Positions 8,593 to 17,443 of a stretch of 55,765 nt of DNA are shown here, piece after piece. The position numbers were made by a program, and so were the translations under genes. Numbering within the stretch: the first letter of the stretch is position 1; each line of letters starts with the position of its first letter. The notes under the pieces are model-generated. The model saw only the letters and a list, made by a program, of their open reading frames with translations, made no database searches and had not been told where the DNA came from. Location: contig NZ_JARANZ010000016.1 of the NCBI RefSeq assembly GCF_029889905.1, forward strand, positions 1 through 55,765. Reading direction: 5' to 3'. This DNA comes from Chromohalobacter sp. 11-W. GTDB lineage: Bacteria; Pseudomonadota; Gammaproteobacteria; Pseudomonadales; Halomonadaceae.

Positions 8593-8669
8593 CGCCCGAC
8601 GCTTTCCAGAGGTTTCACCGCCGTCATCGCGTCATCCTTTCACCTTTCTACTACGTCACCGAGATTGTC

Positions 8670-11096
8670 ATGGCTTCCCATCATCAGACTCCGTTACCCG
8701 ATGGCCGCGAGACACCTTCCGCAAGTGAGGCCGGGGAGCGTCTCCCCGAGGCGGATGCAACCCTGACCCGCGCCCCAAGCGTCGAATCCTATACTGGCCC
8801 GGCCGGTGGCTGGGGCGCGATGAAAAGCGTGGGACGTCACCTCAAGCGTAGCCAGGCGCCGCTCAAGGGCGCGCGGGCGTTGTTATCCACCAATCAGCCG
8901 CAAGGCTTCGATTGTCCGGGCTGCGCGTGGGGCGATCCGTTGCACGGTTCGTCGTTCGAATTCTGCGAAAACGGCGTCAAGGCGGTGGCCTGGGAAAGCA
9001 CCAAGAAGCGTGTCACGCGGCGTTTCTTCGAACGCCACACGCTGAGCGAGCTGCGCGGTTGGGATGACTTTCGCCTCGAGGATCAGGGCCGGCTGACCGA
9101 ACCCATGCAATACGATGCGGCCAGTGACCGCTATGTCCCCATCGATTGGGAGTCGGCGTTCGCGCTGATCGCCGAACGCTTGGTGGCGCTGCCCGATCCC
9201 GATCGCGCGCTGTTCTATACCTCGGGACGCGCCAGTAACGAAGCGGCGTATCTGTATCAGTTGTTCGTGCGCCTCTATGGCACCAACAATTTCCCCGATT
9301 GCTCGAACATGTGCCACGAGGCCAGTGGCGTGGGGATGGAGGCCAGCCTGGGCGTGGGTAAGGGGACCGTGCAGCTAGAAGACTTCGAGCACACCGATAC
9401 CGTCTTGGTCTTTGGTCAGAACCCCGGCACCAATCATCCCCGCATGCTCGGTGACTTGCGTCGCGCGGCGGAGCGGGGGGCGCGCATCGTGAGCTTCAAT
9501 CCGCTCAAGGAACGTGGCCTGGAGCGTTTCGCCGACCCGCAAAACAAGCGCGAGATGCTTACCCAGGGGAGCCATCGCATCTCCTCGCATTACTATCAGC
9601 CCAAAATGGGCGGTGACATGGCGGCGGCACGCGGCATCGCCAAAGCCTTGTTCGCACTCGAGGCCGGAGGGCGCTTCACGCCTGATCGCGCCTTCATCGA
9701 GTCGCACACCGCCGGCTATGAGCAATGGCGGGCTCGGGTCGAGGCCACGCCGTGGGAGGACATCGAGGATCAGGCCGGCCTGACGCGCACTCAGATCGAG
9801 GAGGTGGCGGATATCGTCGCCCGCGCCGAGCGCATGATCATCACCTGGGCGATGGGCATTACCCAGCACGAACATTCGGTGGACACCGTTCGCGAACTGG
9901 TCAACTTGCTGCTGCTGGGTGGCCACATCGGGCGTCCCGGTGCGGGAGCTTGCCCAGTGCGCGGACACTCCAACGTGCAGGGTGACCGCACCATGGGCAT
10001 CGACGAGAAGGCGCCCACGCGCCTGATCGATGCCCTGGAGGCGCGTTATGGTGGAAAAAGCGGCGTGACCATACCGCGCACGCCGGGACATAACACCGTG
10101 GGTGCCATTCGTGCGCTGGAGCTGGGCGAGGCCGATGTCTTCATTGGGCTGGGGGGTAACTTCACCCGGGCCACGCCGGACAGCCAGCGTACCGAGCGTG
10201 CCTTCCGGCGCCTTGGGCTCAACGTGCAGATCAGCACCAAGCTCAATCGTAGCCACCTGATCACCGGTAGTGACGCGTTGATCCTGCCGTGTCTGGGCCG
10301 CACCGAGATCGACCGTCAGGGCAAGGCGGGCGCGTCGCAGCAGGTCAGCGTCGAGGATTCGATGTCGATGGTGCACGGCAGTGCCGGCATTCAGGCGCCG
10401 GCTTCTGAATTGCTGCGCTCGGAGCCGGCGATCGTCGCGGGGATCGCCGAAGCCACGCTGGCGCGGGTACTGCCGCGTCGAGGGATCGACCCGGGCGTGG
10501 TCGATTGGGCCGCGATGGTGGCTAATTACGACCGCATTCGCGACGAGATCGAGGCCGTCATTCCCGGTTTCGAAAACTTCAATGCGCGTCTGAGACAGGC
10601 CGGTGGCTTCTGGCTGGAAAATGCCGCCAGCCAACGTCGCTTCAGCACGTCATCCGGTCGGGCCACGTTCTGTGCCGCACCGCTGCCCGAGGCGGTGATG
10701 CACCAACGCTTGCATGCACGCCGCGATGATGGCTGGCTGACACTGCAGACGCTGCGCAGCCACGATCAGTACAACACCACCGTTTACGGTTACGACGACC
10801 GTTACCGAGGCGTCAAGGGCCAGCGGCGGGTGGTGTTCGTCAACCCCGCCGACCTCACGCGGCTGGGGCTCGAAAGCGATCAGTGGGTCGATTTGGTGGG
10901 GCTCGATCACGAGGGCGAGCCTCGTCGCGCCCCGGCATTCAGGATCGTCGCCTACGAGACACCCGAAGGGTGCGCCGCCGCCTACTATCCCGAAACCAAT
11001 GCGTTGGTGCCCTTGGAAAGCGTCGGCGTGGGGACCGATACGCCCACCTCCAAGGCGGTCGCGGTGCGTCTGGAGCCGAGTCAGCGGATCGCCTGA
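8670..11096 (+). CDS. FdhF/YdeP-family molybdopterin oxidoreductase
   Basis: An 808-residue cytoplasmic protein of the YdeP branch of bis-MGD oxidoreductases. The N-terminal iron-sulfur region FDCPGCAWGD...FCENG shows three cysteines (82, 85, 99). The family motif CSNMCHEASGVG is present, followed by molybdopterin-binding and C-terminal dinucleotide-binding domains (SHDQYNTTVYGYDDRYRG). E. coli YdeP is linked to acid resistance; its reaction is not established. The start is placed at MASHHQTP (8670); an upstream extension to 8547 would overlap fdhD and is not conserved-looking. fdhD upstream supports a sulfurated cofactor. Confidence 0.85.
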   Translation: MASHHQTPLPDGRETPSASEAGERLPEADATLTRAPSVESYTGPAGGWGAMKSVGRHLKRSQAPLKGARALLSTNQPQGFDCPGCAWGDPLHGSSFEFCENGVKAVAWESTKKRVTRRFFERHTLSELRGWDDFRLEDQGRLTEPMQYDAASDRYVPIDWESAFALIAERLVALPDPDRALFYTSGRASNEAAYLYQLFVRLYGTNNFPDCSNMCHEASGVGMEASLGVGKGTVQLEDFEHTDTVLVFGQNPGTNHPRMLGDLRRAAERGARIVSFNPLKERGLERFADPQNKREMLTQGSHRISSHYYQPKMGGDMAAARGIAKALFALEAGGRFTPDRAFIESHTAGYEQWRARVEATPWEDIEDQAGLTRTQIEEVADIVARAERMIITWAMGITQHEHSVDTVRELVNLLLLGGHIGRPGAGACPVRGHSNVQGDRTMGIDEKAPTRLIDALEARYGGKSGVTIPRTPGHNTVGAIRALELGEADVFIGLGGNFTRATPDSQRTERAFRRLGLNVQISTKLNRSHLITGSDALILPCLGRTEIDRQGKAGASQQVSVEDSMSMVHGSAGIQAPASELLRSEPAIVAGIAEATLARVLPRRGIDPGVVDWAAMVANYDRIRDEIEAVIPGFENFNARLRQAGGFWLENAASQRRFSTSSGRATFCAAPLPEAVMHQRLHARRDDGWLTLQTLRSHDQYNTTVYGYDDRYRGVKGQRRVVFVNPADLTRLGLESDQWVDLVGLDHEGEPRRAPAFRIVAYETPEGCAAAYYPETNALVPLESVGVGTDTPTSKAVAVRLEPSQRIA

Positions 11097-11290
11097 TGCG
11101 CTGGCGATCGAGCCTTACGACCAAAGTTGAGACGCATGACCGGTGTCGCGGCGCTATGCTGTTAAATACTACATAAGCGTCGCCACATAAGTTGGCATTA
11201 CACAAAATATTCGGACGACGCTATTAATGCCCCGCCTATACTCAGGGGGCACGCCGCTCAACTCAACGAGGTCGCCCGGGAGGTGCCGTC

Positions 11291-11947
11291 ATGGAACTTT
11301 TCATCCAGACTGCATTGGGGTTTCCTTTCGCCTTCTTTCTCGTCTTACTGGCATTAATCGCAGTCTACTGGTTGCTGGCCGGGCTGCGCGTCATACGTGT
11401 GTCGTGCTTCGACCATGACAGTTTGCGTGACGATCACCTCGCCAGTACCTTGATTTCCCTGGGTTTTGCAGGGGTGCCAGCGTCGTTCGCGCTGAGTGCC
11501 TTGATCGTCACCGCTACGCCCGTTGCATTCGCGTTGAGTTTGGTACTGCAATGGTTGCCGCTGGGTCTGCTGCGTCTGCCGCTAGGCTTTCTAGTCATCT
11601 GGGCGGCGTTCGCGCTGGCGTCGTCACCGAGCGTTGCGGCGTGCCACGCCTTGGCGCGGCGTTTTCATCATTCGCGTCGGGCCTCTCCGCGTTGGCTGCT
11701 GGGCGAAACCGTTGTCGTGCGCCAAGCCAGCGATAGTGAAGGACGCTGCCAGGCGACGCTGGAAAGTGACTCCGATGTTGTCGTGACCCTGCATGGCAAG
11801 GGAGCGAGCTGTTCCGCCGGCGAGCGACGCGTGCTGGTTAAACATGTCTCTCAGGAGGATGTGTACCGCGCGGTGCCCGCCGAGGAGTATCTGGACGCCC
11901 ACGCGCGCCTGCGCAAGTTGCATTTACTGCCGCGTCACGATATCTGA
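11291..11947 (+). CDS. YqiJ/DUF1449-like membrane protein with C-terminal OB-type domain
   Basis: A 218-residue protein with about three hydrophobic segments (roughly residues 8-30, 50-75 and 78-105) and a soluble C-terminal part from about 125. The C-terminal run GETVVVRQASDSEGRCQATLESD reads like the OB-fold barrel of YqiJ/NfeD-type proteins, which often sit beside flotillins. No flotillin gene is nearby, so the role is open. The family call is from general pattern only. The 194-base gap upstream holds no recognisable gene. Confidence 0.55.
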   Translation: MELFIQTALGFPFAFFLVLLALIAVYWLLAGLRVIRVSCFDHDSLRDDHLASTLISLGFAGVPASFALSALIVTATPVAFALSLVLQWLPLGLLRLPLGFLVIWAAFALASSPSVAACHALARRFHHSRRASPRWLLGETVVVRQASDSEGRCQATLESDSDVVVTLHGKGASCSAGERRVLVKHVSQEDVYRAVPAEEYLDAHARLRKLHLLPRHDI

Positions 11948-11956
11948 GCGCTTCAC

Positions 11957-11988
11957 GCCTGCCGCCGCCCTTGGTCGCGGCGGCGGGC
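11957..11988. terminator. Strong GC hairpin downstream of the YqiJ-like gene
   Basis: GCCTGCCGCCGC and GCGGCGGCGGGC pair over 12 positions (one G-T pair) around an eight-base loop, starting nine bases after the stop of the preceding gene. There is no T-run after it on the plus strand, so it may be a pause or mRNA-end structure rather than an intrinsic terminator. The rest of the gap to 12179 shows nothing else I can name. Confidence 0.45.
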
Positions 11989-12178
11989 GGGCGCAGAAAA
12001 AAACGCCCTTACTAGCGCGTGACTCGAAAAAAACCGTTGTCGATCACCCCTCCAGACAAAAACTCTCCCGCCTTATGCTGCTTTATCCTGTGGGCATCGG
12101 ATGAACGTCATCCGCCACGACCTATCCGGGCAAATATTAGTCGACCCAGGCCCGGTTCGTTTTCGGGAGAAGTAGCGC

Positions 12179-13648
12179 ATGAAACTCAACGATCCGCGTC
12201 TATTGCGTCAGTACGCTTATATCGACGGTAAATGGACACACGGCGACGCCGGTCGCGAAGAAGCGGTCGTCGATCCCGCCACGGGCGAGGTGCTGGGCCA
12301 CATTCCCTGGCTCGAGGCCCCGCAATTGCGGGAGGCGGTGGATGCCGCAGATGCTGCCTTCGCCCAGTGGCGAGCGTTGCGTGCTGATGAGCGTGCCGAG
12401 CGTCTTCAGGCGTGGTATGACCTGCTGATCGAGCATCGTGAAGATCTGGCGGTCATCATGACGCGCGAGCAGGGCAAGCCATTGCCCGACTCACGCGGCG
12501 AGATCGAATACGGTGCCAGCTTCATCAAGTGGTTCGCCGAGGAGGGCAAGCGCACCTTCGGGCAGACCATTCCTAGCCACATCCCCAACGCCGCCTTGGG
12601 CTCGCTCAAGGAGCCGGTGGGGGTGGCCGCGTTGATCACGCCCTGGAACTTCCCGCTGGCGATGATCACGCGCAAGGCCGGTGCCGCGCTGGCCGCCGGC
12701 TGCACGGTCATCGTCAAGCCGGCCGGCGAGACGCCGTTCTCGGCCCTGGCGCTGGCGGAGCTCGCCGAACGCGCCGAGATTCCTGCCGGGGTCTTCAACG
12801 TGGTACTGGGCGAACCCGCCGAGGTGTCCAAGCTGTTGTGCGAAGAAGAACGCGTCAAGGCACTGTCGTTCACCGGTTCCACCCGCGTCGGGCGGCTATT
12901 GCTGGAGCAGTCTGCCAATAGCGTCAAGCGTGTCTCGCTGGAACTGGGTGGCAACGCGCCGTTCATTGTCGGCCCCGACATGGATCCCGCCGAAGCCGCG
13001 CGTGCGGCGGTGGCGGCCAAGTTCCAGACCGGCGGGCAAGATTGCCTGGCCGCCAACCGGATCCTGGTGCACGAGTCGATCCATGACGAGTTCGTCGAGC
13101 AGTTCGTCGCGTGCATGGAAACGCTCAAGGTCGGCAACGGCCTAGTGACCAATATCGATATTGGGCCACTGATCCATCAGCAGGCGGTGGAAAAAGCGTC
13201 GAGCATCGTCGATGACGCCATTTCGCGCGGCGCGACGCTGGTGCATGGCGATCAGTCCATGGCGCCGGGACCCAATTTCTTCATGCCCACGTTGCTCACT
13301 GGCGTAACGCCCTACATGAAGGCTTGGCGCGAGGAGAGCTTCTCGCCGGTGGCGGGGGTGACCGCCTACAAGGATGACGATGAGGTCATCAAGCTGGCCA
13401 ACGACACCGAGTACGGCCTGGCGGCCTATGTCTATACCCACGACATTCGCCGTATCTGGAAGCTCTTGCGTGCGCTGGAGTACGGCATGGTGGCGATCAA
13501 TTCGGTGAAGATGACCGGGCCACCGGTCCCCTTCGGCGGCGTCAAGCAATCCGGCCTCGGTCGCGAAGGCGGCACCGCCGGCATCGAGGAATATCTGGAG
13601 ACGAAGTTTTATTGTCTGGGGGCCTTGGGCTCTGTCTCTGGGAGCTAG
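12179..13648 (+). CDS. doeC: DoeC, aspartate-semialdehyde dehydrogenase (ectoine degradation)
   Basis: A 489-residue NAD(P)-dependent aldehyde dehydrogenase of the succinate-semialdehyde dehydrogenase group. It oxidises L-aspartate beta-semialdehyde to aspartate. Catalytic E255 is in LELGGNAPF and nucleophile C289 in GGQDCLAANRI; the oxyanion and cofactor motifs TPWNFPL and FTGSTRVG are intact. GGGAGAAG precedes the start. Sequence alone would allow a generic semialdehyde dehydrogenase; the neighbouring doeD gives the DoeC call. It follows the DUF1449-like gene after 231 bases, so probably has its own promoter. Confidence 0.87.
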   Translation: MKLNDPRLLRQYAYIDGKWTHGDAGREEAVVDPATGEVLGHIPWLEAPQLREAVDAADAAFAQWRALRADERAERLQAWYDLLIEHREDLAVIMTREQGKPLPDSRGEIEYGASFIKWFAEEGKRTFGQTIPSHIPNAALGSLKEPVGVAALITPWNFPLAMITRKAGAALAAGCTVIVKPAGETPFSALALAELAERAEIPAGVFNVVLGEPAEVSKLLCEEERVKALSFTGSTRVGRLLLEQSANSVKRVSLELGGNAPFIVGPDMDPAEAARAAVAAKFQTGGQDCLAANRILVHESIHDEFVEQFVACMETLKVGNGLVTNIDIGPLIHQQAVEKASSIVDDAISRGATLVHGDQSMAPGPNFFMPTLLTGVTPYMKAWREESFSPVAGVTAYKDDDEVIKLANDTEYGLAAYVYTHDIRRIWKLLRALEYGMVAINSVKMTGPPVPFGGVKQSGLGREGGTAGIEEYLETKFYCLGALGSVSGS

Positions 13649-13655
13649 CTGCGCT

Positions 13656-13745
13656 CGGCCTGACGGCGTTGGGCCCGACATCGAACATGCTCATTTACGG
13701 CCAGTAAACTCCGCTGTTCTCCGTCGGGCCCGCCTGGTCAGGCCG
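13656..13745. repeat. ~90-bp imperfect palindrome between doeC and doeD
   Basis: The arms mirror each other around position 13701. Pairs are CGGCCTGAC (13656-13664) with GTCAGGCCG (13737-13745), GGGCCCGAC (13671-13679) with GTCGGGCCC (13723-13731), GAACA (13683) with TGTTC (13715), and TTTAC (13694) with GTAAA (13704). Complementary AGCT/CGCA blocks extend it a little on both sides. As RNA it would form one long hairpin with small bulges. It could be a dispersed repeat (REP/MITE-like) or a structure that lowers or stabilises transcription between doeC and doeD. Confidence 0.75.
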
Positions 13746-13813
13746 TCGCTCGCAGAGCTCTCTAGTTTTGTGCCCCCACTCTGTTATTTACGATCATTTT
13801 TTAGGAGCCAGAT

Positions 13814-15220
13814 ATGAGTCAGCACCAAGACCTGATCGATCGCGATCGTCAGGTCACTTTCCATGCGTCCACGCATCTGCGCGATTTCGCGCATGGCGAT
13901 GTGCCGGGGCGCGTGATTACCGGCGGCCAGGGCATCAACATCGTCGACAAGGATGGTCGCGAGTTCATCGACGGCTTCGCCGGCCTTTATTGCGTCAATA
14001 TCGGTTATGGCCGCACCGAAGTCGCCGAAGCGATCTATCAACAGGCGCTGGAGCTGTCTTACTACCACACCTATGTCGGCCATTCGAACGAGCCGCAGAT
14101 ACAGCTTTCCGAGAAGATTCTCGAATTGGCCGGGCCGGGCATGTCCAAGGTTTACTACGGCATGTCGGGCTCTGACGCCAACGAGACGCAGCTCAAGATC
14201 GTGCGCTATTACAACAACGTGCTCGGTCGGCCGCGTAAGAAGAAGGTGATCTCGCGGCAGCGCGGCTATCACGGTTCCGGCATCGCCTCAGGCTCGCTGA
14301 CCGGTCTCAAGGCATTTCACGATCATTTCGACCTGCCCATCGACGGCATCCTGCATACCGAGGCGCCATACTATTATCATCGTGGCGCCGAGCAGGAGGG
14401 CATGAGCGAGCGCGAGTTTTCTCGCCATTGCGCGGCCAGGCTCGAGGAGATGATCCTCGCCGAAGGCCCGGACACCGTGGCGGCCTTCATCGGTGAGCCT
14501 GTGCTGGGCACCGGTGGTATCGTGCCGCCGCCCGAGGGCTATTGGGAAGCGATCCAGGCAGTCTTGAATAAGTATGATGTGCTGTTGATCGCTGATGAAG
14601 TGGTGTGCGGTTTCGGGCGTATCGGCACCGATTTCGGCAGCCATCACTACGCCATCAAGCCCGACCTGATCACCATCGCCAAGGGCCTGACCAGCGCCTA
14701 TCAACCGTTGTCCGGGGTCATCGTCGGCGATCGCGTGTGGCAGGTACTGGAGCAGGGCGCCGGCGAATACGGTCCCATCGGCCACGGCTGGACCTATTCG
14801 GGCCATGCGCTGGGGTGTGCGGCAGGGCTTGCCAACCTGGCCATCATCGAGCGCGAAGGATTGACCGCCAACGCCGCCGAGACCGGCGCTTATCTGCAGC
14901 AGCAAATGCAGCAGACATTCGGCGAGCATCCACTGGTGGGGAACGTGCGTGGTGTAGGCATGCTGGCGGCGCTGGAATTCTCGCCGGATCCGGCGCGGCG
15001 GGCGTTTTTCGATCCCGCGCTCAAGATCGGGCCGCGCGTGAGTGCCGCTGCGTTGAGCGAAAACCTGATCGCACGCGCCATGCCGCAAGGCGACATTCTC
15101 GGCTTCGCGCCGCCGTTGGTGACGACGCGCGACGAAGTCGACGATATCGTCGCCCGTGCCAAGCGGGCCGTCGACAAGGTGACCGACGAGCTGTCTCGTT
15201 CGGGAGACTTGAAGGCCTGA
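13814..15220 (+). CDS. doeD: DoeD, L-2,4-diaminobutyrate transaminase
   Basis: A 468-residue class III (omega) aminotransferase. It moves the gamma-amino group of L-2,4-diaminobutyrate to a keto acid, giving aspartate semialdehyde for DoeC. PLP-site residues are DEV at 261-263 and K290 in TIAKGLTSAYQPLSG; YYGMSGSDANETQLKI binds the phosphate. AGGAG is seven bases before the start. It lies 165 bases after doeC, with the long palindrome between. A general omega-transaminase is the alternative; context favours DoeD. Confidence 0.88.
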   Translation: MSQHQDLIDRDRQVTFHASTHLRDFAHGDVPGRVITGGQGINIVDKDGREFIDGFAGLYCVNIGYGRTEVAEAIYQQALELSYYHTYVGHSNEPQIQLSEKILELAGPGMSKVYYGMSGSDANETQLKIVRYYNNVLGRPRKKKVISRQRGYHGSGIASGSLTGLKAFHDHFDLPIDGILHTEAPYYYHRGAEQEGMSEREFSRHCAARLEEMILAEGPDTVAAFIGEPVLGTGGIVPPPEGYWEAIQAVLNKYDVLLIADEVVCGFGRIGTDFGSHHYAIKPDLITIAKGLTSAYQPLSGVIVGDRVWQVLEQGAGEYGPIGHGWTYSGHALGCAAGLANLAIIEREGLTANAAETGAYLQQQMQQTFGEHPLVGNVRGVGMLAALEFSPDPARRAFFDPALKIGPRVSAAALSENLIARAMPQGDILGFAPPLVTTRDEVDDIVARAKRAVDKVTDELSRSGDLKA

Positions 15221-15322
15221 GCGCGTCCCGCCATCCTTGCTGTGGAGGCACCAGCTTCCACAGCATCGCCGTTTACCTCGCCCGCCATCTCGAGAGTGTC
15301 CGATATCTCGATGGGAGGCCGT

Positions 15323-16318
15323 ATGTCCGATACCCAGTCCGCCATTAATCTCGCCTCGATCTATGCCGCGCGCGCCCGCCTGCAAGGGCAGGTCGCGCGT
15401 ACGCCGTTGGTGCGTTCGTTGGCGTTGTCGCGGCGCTTCGAAGCAGAAGTGTTCCTTAAGCTTGAAACTTGCCAGCCCACGGGGGCGTTCAAGCTGCGCG
15501 GTGCGACCAACATGATCGCCGCGTTGATCGAACGCGACGGACGCGAAGCGTTGGCGCACGGCGTGACCACGGCCTCGACGGGCAATCATGGCCGGGCCGT
15601 CGCTTACGCCGCGTATCAACTGGGGATTCCTGCGGTGATCTGTCTATCGCGTCTGGTACCCGACAACAAAGCCGCAGCCATCGAGGCCCTGGGCGCTGAG
15701 GTGCGGCGTGTCGGGGAGAGCCAGGACGATGCCTTCGACGAGGTCGAGCGCCTGGTGGCCTCGGGCATGACGGCGATCCCGCCTTTCGACGATCCGTTGA
15801 TCGTGAGTGGACAGGGCACCATCGGGCTCGAGCTGATGGAGGATCAGCCCGCGCTCGACCGCGTTCTCGTCGGACTTTCCGGCGGCGGTTTGTTGGGCGG
15901 CATCGGTGCAGCGGTAAAAGCGATTCGCCCGGCGACGCGGGTGACCGGCATCAGCCTTTCCCAAGGCGCGGCGATGTGGGAAAGCCTTCAGGCCGGGCAT
16001 CCGGTCAACGTGGCGGAGGTCGAGAGTCTCGGCGATTCGCTGGGCGGCGGTATCGGCCTCGATAATCGCTACACTCTTGCCTTGGTGCGCGAGGTGATGG
16101 ATGACCATTACCAGGTCGCGGAATCCGCCATCGCGCGTGCCATGGTTGATGTGCTCGACACCGAGAAGATGCTGGTCGAAGGCGCGGCGGCCGTGGGGCT
16201 GGCGGCGCTCGACGAGCATGGCCTCGACATCCATGGTCAGCGGGTGGCATTGATCGTCTCCGGCAACGGCGTGGCGTTGGAAACGTTTGACCGCGCCCGG
16301 GCGTTGGCGAGAGCCTGA
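15323..16318 (+). CDS. eutB: EutB, hydroxyectoine-utilisation threonine-dehydratase-like enzyme
   Basis: A 331-residue fold-type II PLP enzyme related to threonine/serine dehydratases. The PLP lysine is K57 in PTGAFKLRGA; the phosphate loop GLSGGGLLGG and the ending LIVSGNGVALE fit. EutB works with EutA and EutC in converting hydroxyectoine to ectoine, removing the hydroxyl as water in the proposed scheme. The start at MSDTQSA has GGGAGG six bases ahead; a frame extension to 15242 is rejected. doeD lies 102 bases upstream and eutC 46 bases downstream. eutA is absent from this stretch. Confidence 0.85.
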   Translation: MSDTQSAINLASIYAARARLQGQVARTPLVRSLALSRRFEAEVFLKLETCQPTGAFKLRGATNMIAALIERDGREALAHGVTTASTGNHGRAVAYAAYQLGIPAVICLSRLVPDNKAAAIEALGAEVRRVGESQDDAFDEVERLVASGMTAIPPFDDPLIVSGQGTIGLELMEDQPALDRVLVGLSGGGLLGGIGAAVKAIRPATRVTGISLSQGAAMWESLQAGHPVNVAEVESLGDSLGGGIGLDNRYTLALVREVMDDHYQVAESAIARAMVDVLDTEKMLVEGAAAVGLAALDEHGLDIHGQRVALIVSGNGVALETFDRARALARA

Positions 16319-16364
16319 TCCCACTTCCTTTCTTCATCTTTCTCTCTTCCGTCTGGAGGACGTC

Positions 16365-17324
16365 ATGCAGCTCCATCAACGCGACGCAATCGAGGCCGCC
16401 GTTCAACTGGATACGGACGCCCTGGCCGTCATCGAAGCGGGATTCGCGGCCTTGGGGCGTGGCGAGGCCGTGCAGCCGCCGATCCTGTCGATGGCCATCG
16501 AGGAGGCCAATGGCGAGGTCGACGTCAAGACCGCGCACATTCGCGGTTTCGAGCGCTTCGCCATCAAGGTGAGCTCAGGGTTCTTCGACAATCCCAAGCA
16601 GGGGTTGCCCAGCCTCAGCGGGCTAATGATGATGTTCTCGGCTCGCACTGGGCTAGTGGATGCCGTGCTCTTCGACGAAGGCTACCTGACGGCGGTGCGC
16701 ACGGCACTCGCGGGAGCGCTTGCCGCCAAGTATCTGGCGCGTGAAAACAGCCGTCGCGTGACGGTCCTTGGCGCCGGCGAGCAGGCTGAGTTGCAGATCG
16801 ATGCCTTGCGTCTGGTGCACGATATAGAGACCGTCGATGTCTGGGCGCGTCGGCGCGAGGCCGCGGAGTCCTATGCCGAACGGCTGCGCCAGCGTGGCCT
16901 GACGGTCAACGTTCACGATGATGTCCACGCGGCGTGTCGTGAGGCGGACATCATCGTCACCGCGACGCCTTCGCAACAGCCGATTCTCGAGGCCGCCGAT
17001 CTCCCCGAGGGCGTGCACGTCACGGCGATGGGCTCCGACAGTCCGGACAAGCGCGAGCTTGACGATAGTGTGATGACGCGTGCCGATGCCTTCGTCTGCG
17101 ATACCCGTGCGCAAAGCGAGCACAACGGTGAGCTCAAGGCCTTCGTCAAATCCGGCGAGACGGCGGCCAATGTGCCGTTCAAGGTCTTCGAGCTCGGCCA
17201 AGTGATCGATCGCGGACTGACACTACGCCTCTCTGGCGCAGGCATCACGGTGTGCGATCTCACCGGCACCGGCGTGCAGGACACGGCGATTGCCGATTAC
17301 GCCCTGCAGCGGTTGGAAGCCTAA
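16365..17324 (+). CDS. eutC: EutC, ornithine-cyclodeaminase-like enzyme
   Basis: A 319-residue member of the ornithine cyclodeaminase/mu-crystallin family. It has the family's N-terminal substrate domain (MKVSSGF-like IKVSSGFFDNP, then DEGYLTAVRTALAGALAAKYLA) and a Rossmann NAD site (VTVLGAGEQAELQ). EutC acts with EutB on hydroxyectoine. Start chosen at MQLHQRDAIEAA (16365) with TGGAGG upstream; a longer open frame overlaps eutB. It is the last gene of the ectoine block; no clear terminator follows. Confidence 0.85.
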   Translation: MQLHQRDAIEAAVQLDTDALAVIEAGFAALGRGEAVQPPILSMAIEEANGEVDVKTAHIRGFERFAIKVSSGFFDNPKQGLPSLSGLMMMFSARTGLVDAVLFDEGYLTAVRTALAGALAAKYLARENSRRVTVLGAGEQAELQIDALRLVHDIETVDVWARRREAAESYAERLRQRGLTVNVHDDVHAACREADIIVTATPSQQPILEAADLPEGVHVTAMGSDSPDKRELDDSVMTRADAFVCDTRAQSEHNGELKAFVKSGETAANVPFKVFELGQVIDRGLTLRLSGAGITVCDLTGTGVQDTAIADYALQRLEA

Positions 17325-17443
17325 GCATCGAGGTGCCGGCGCGACCTTAGGTGTCGTGCCACTCAATCGTCACGCGGTTGCCACATCGTCGTCATACCCT
17401 CTCGAGATGCTGAGTGGCTCATGGACTCAGTGGAGAGTTGGCG

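Noticed and set aside
9375-10634. A 419-residue open frame opposite the YdeP-like gene
   Set aside because: Shadow frame with no domain; the plus strand has clear motifs.
11161-11200. Similarity between TGTTAAAT...ACATAAGCGT here and 55688-55718
   Set aside because: Short AT-rich match with different spacing; chance is likely.
14288-15619. A 443-residue open frame opposite doeD and eutB
   Set aside because: His/Arg-rich shadow of two recognised enzymes, without any motif.
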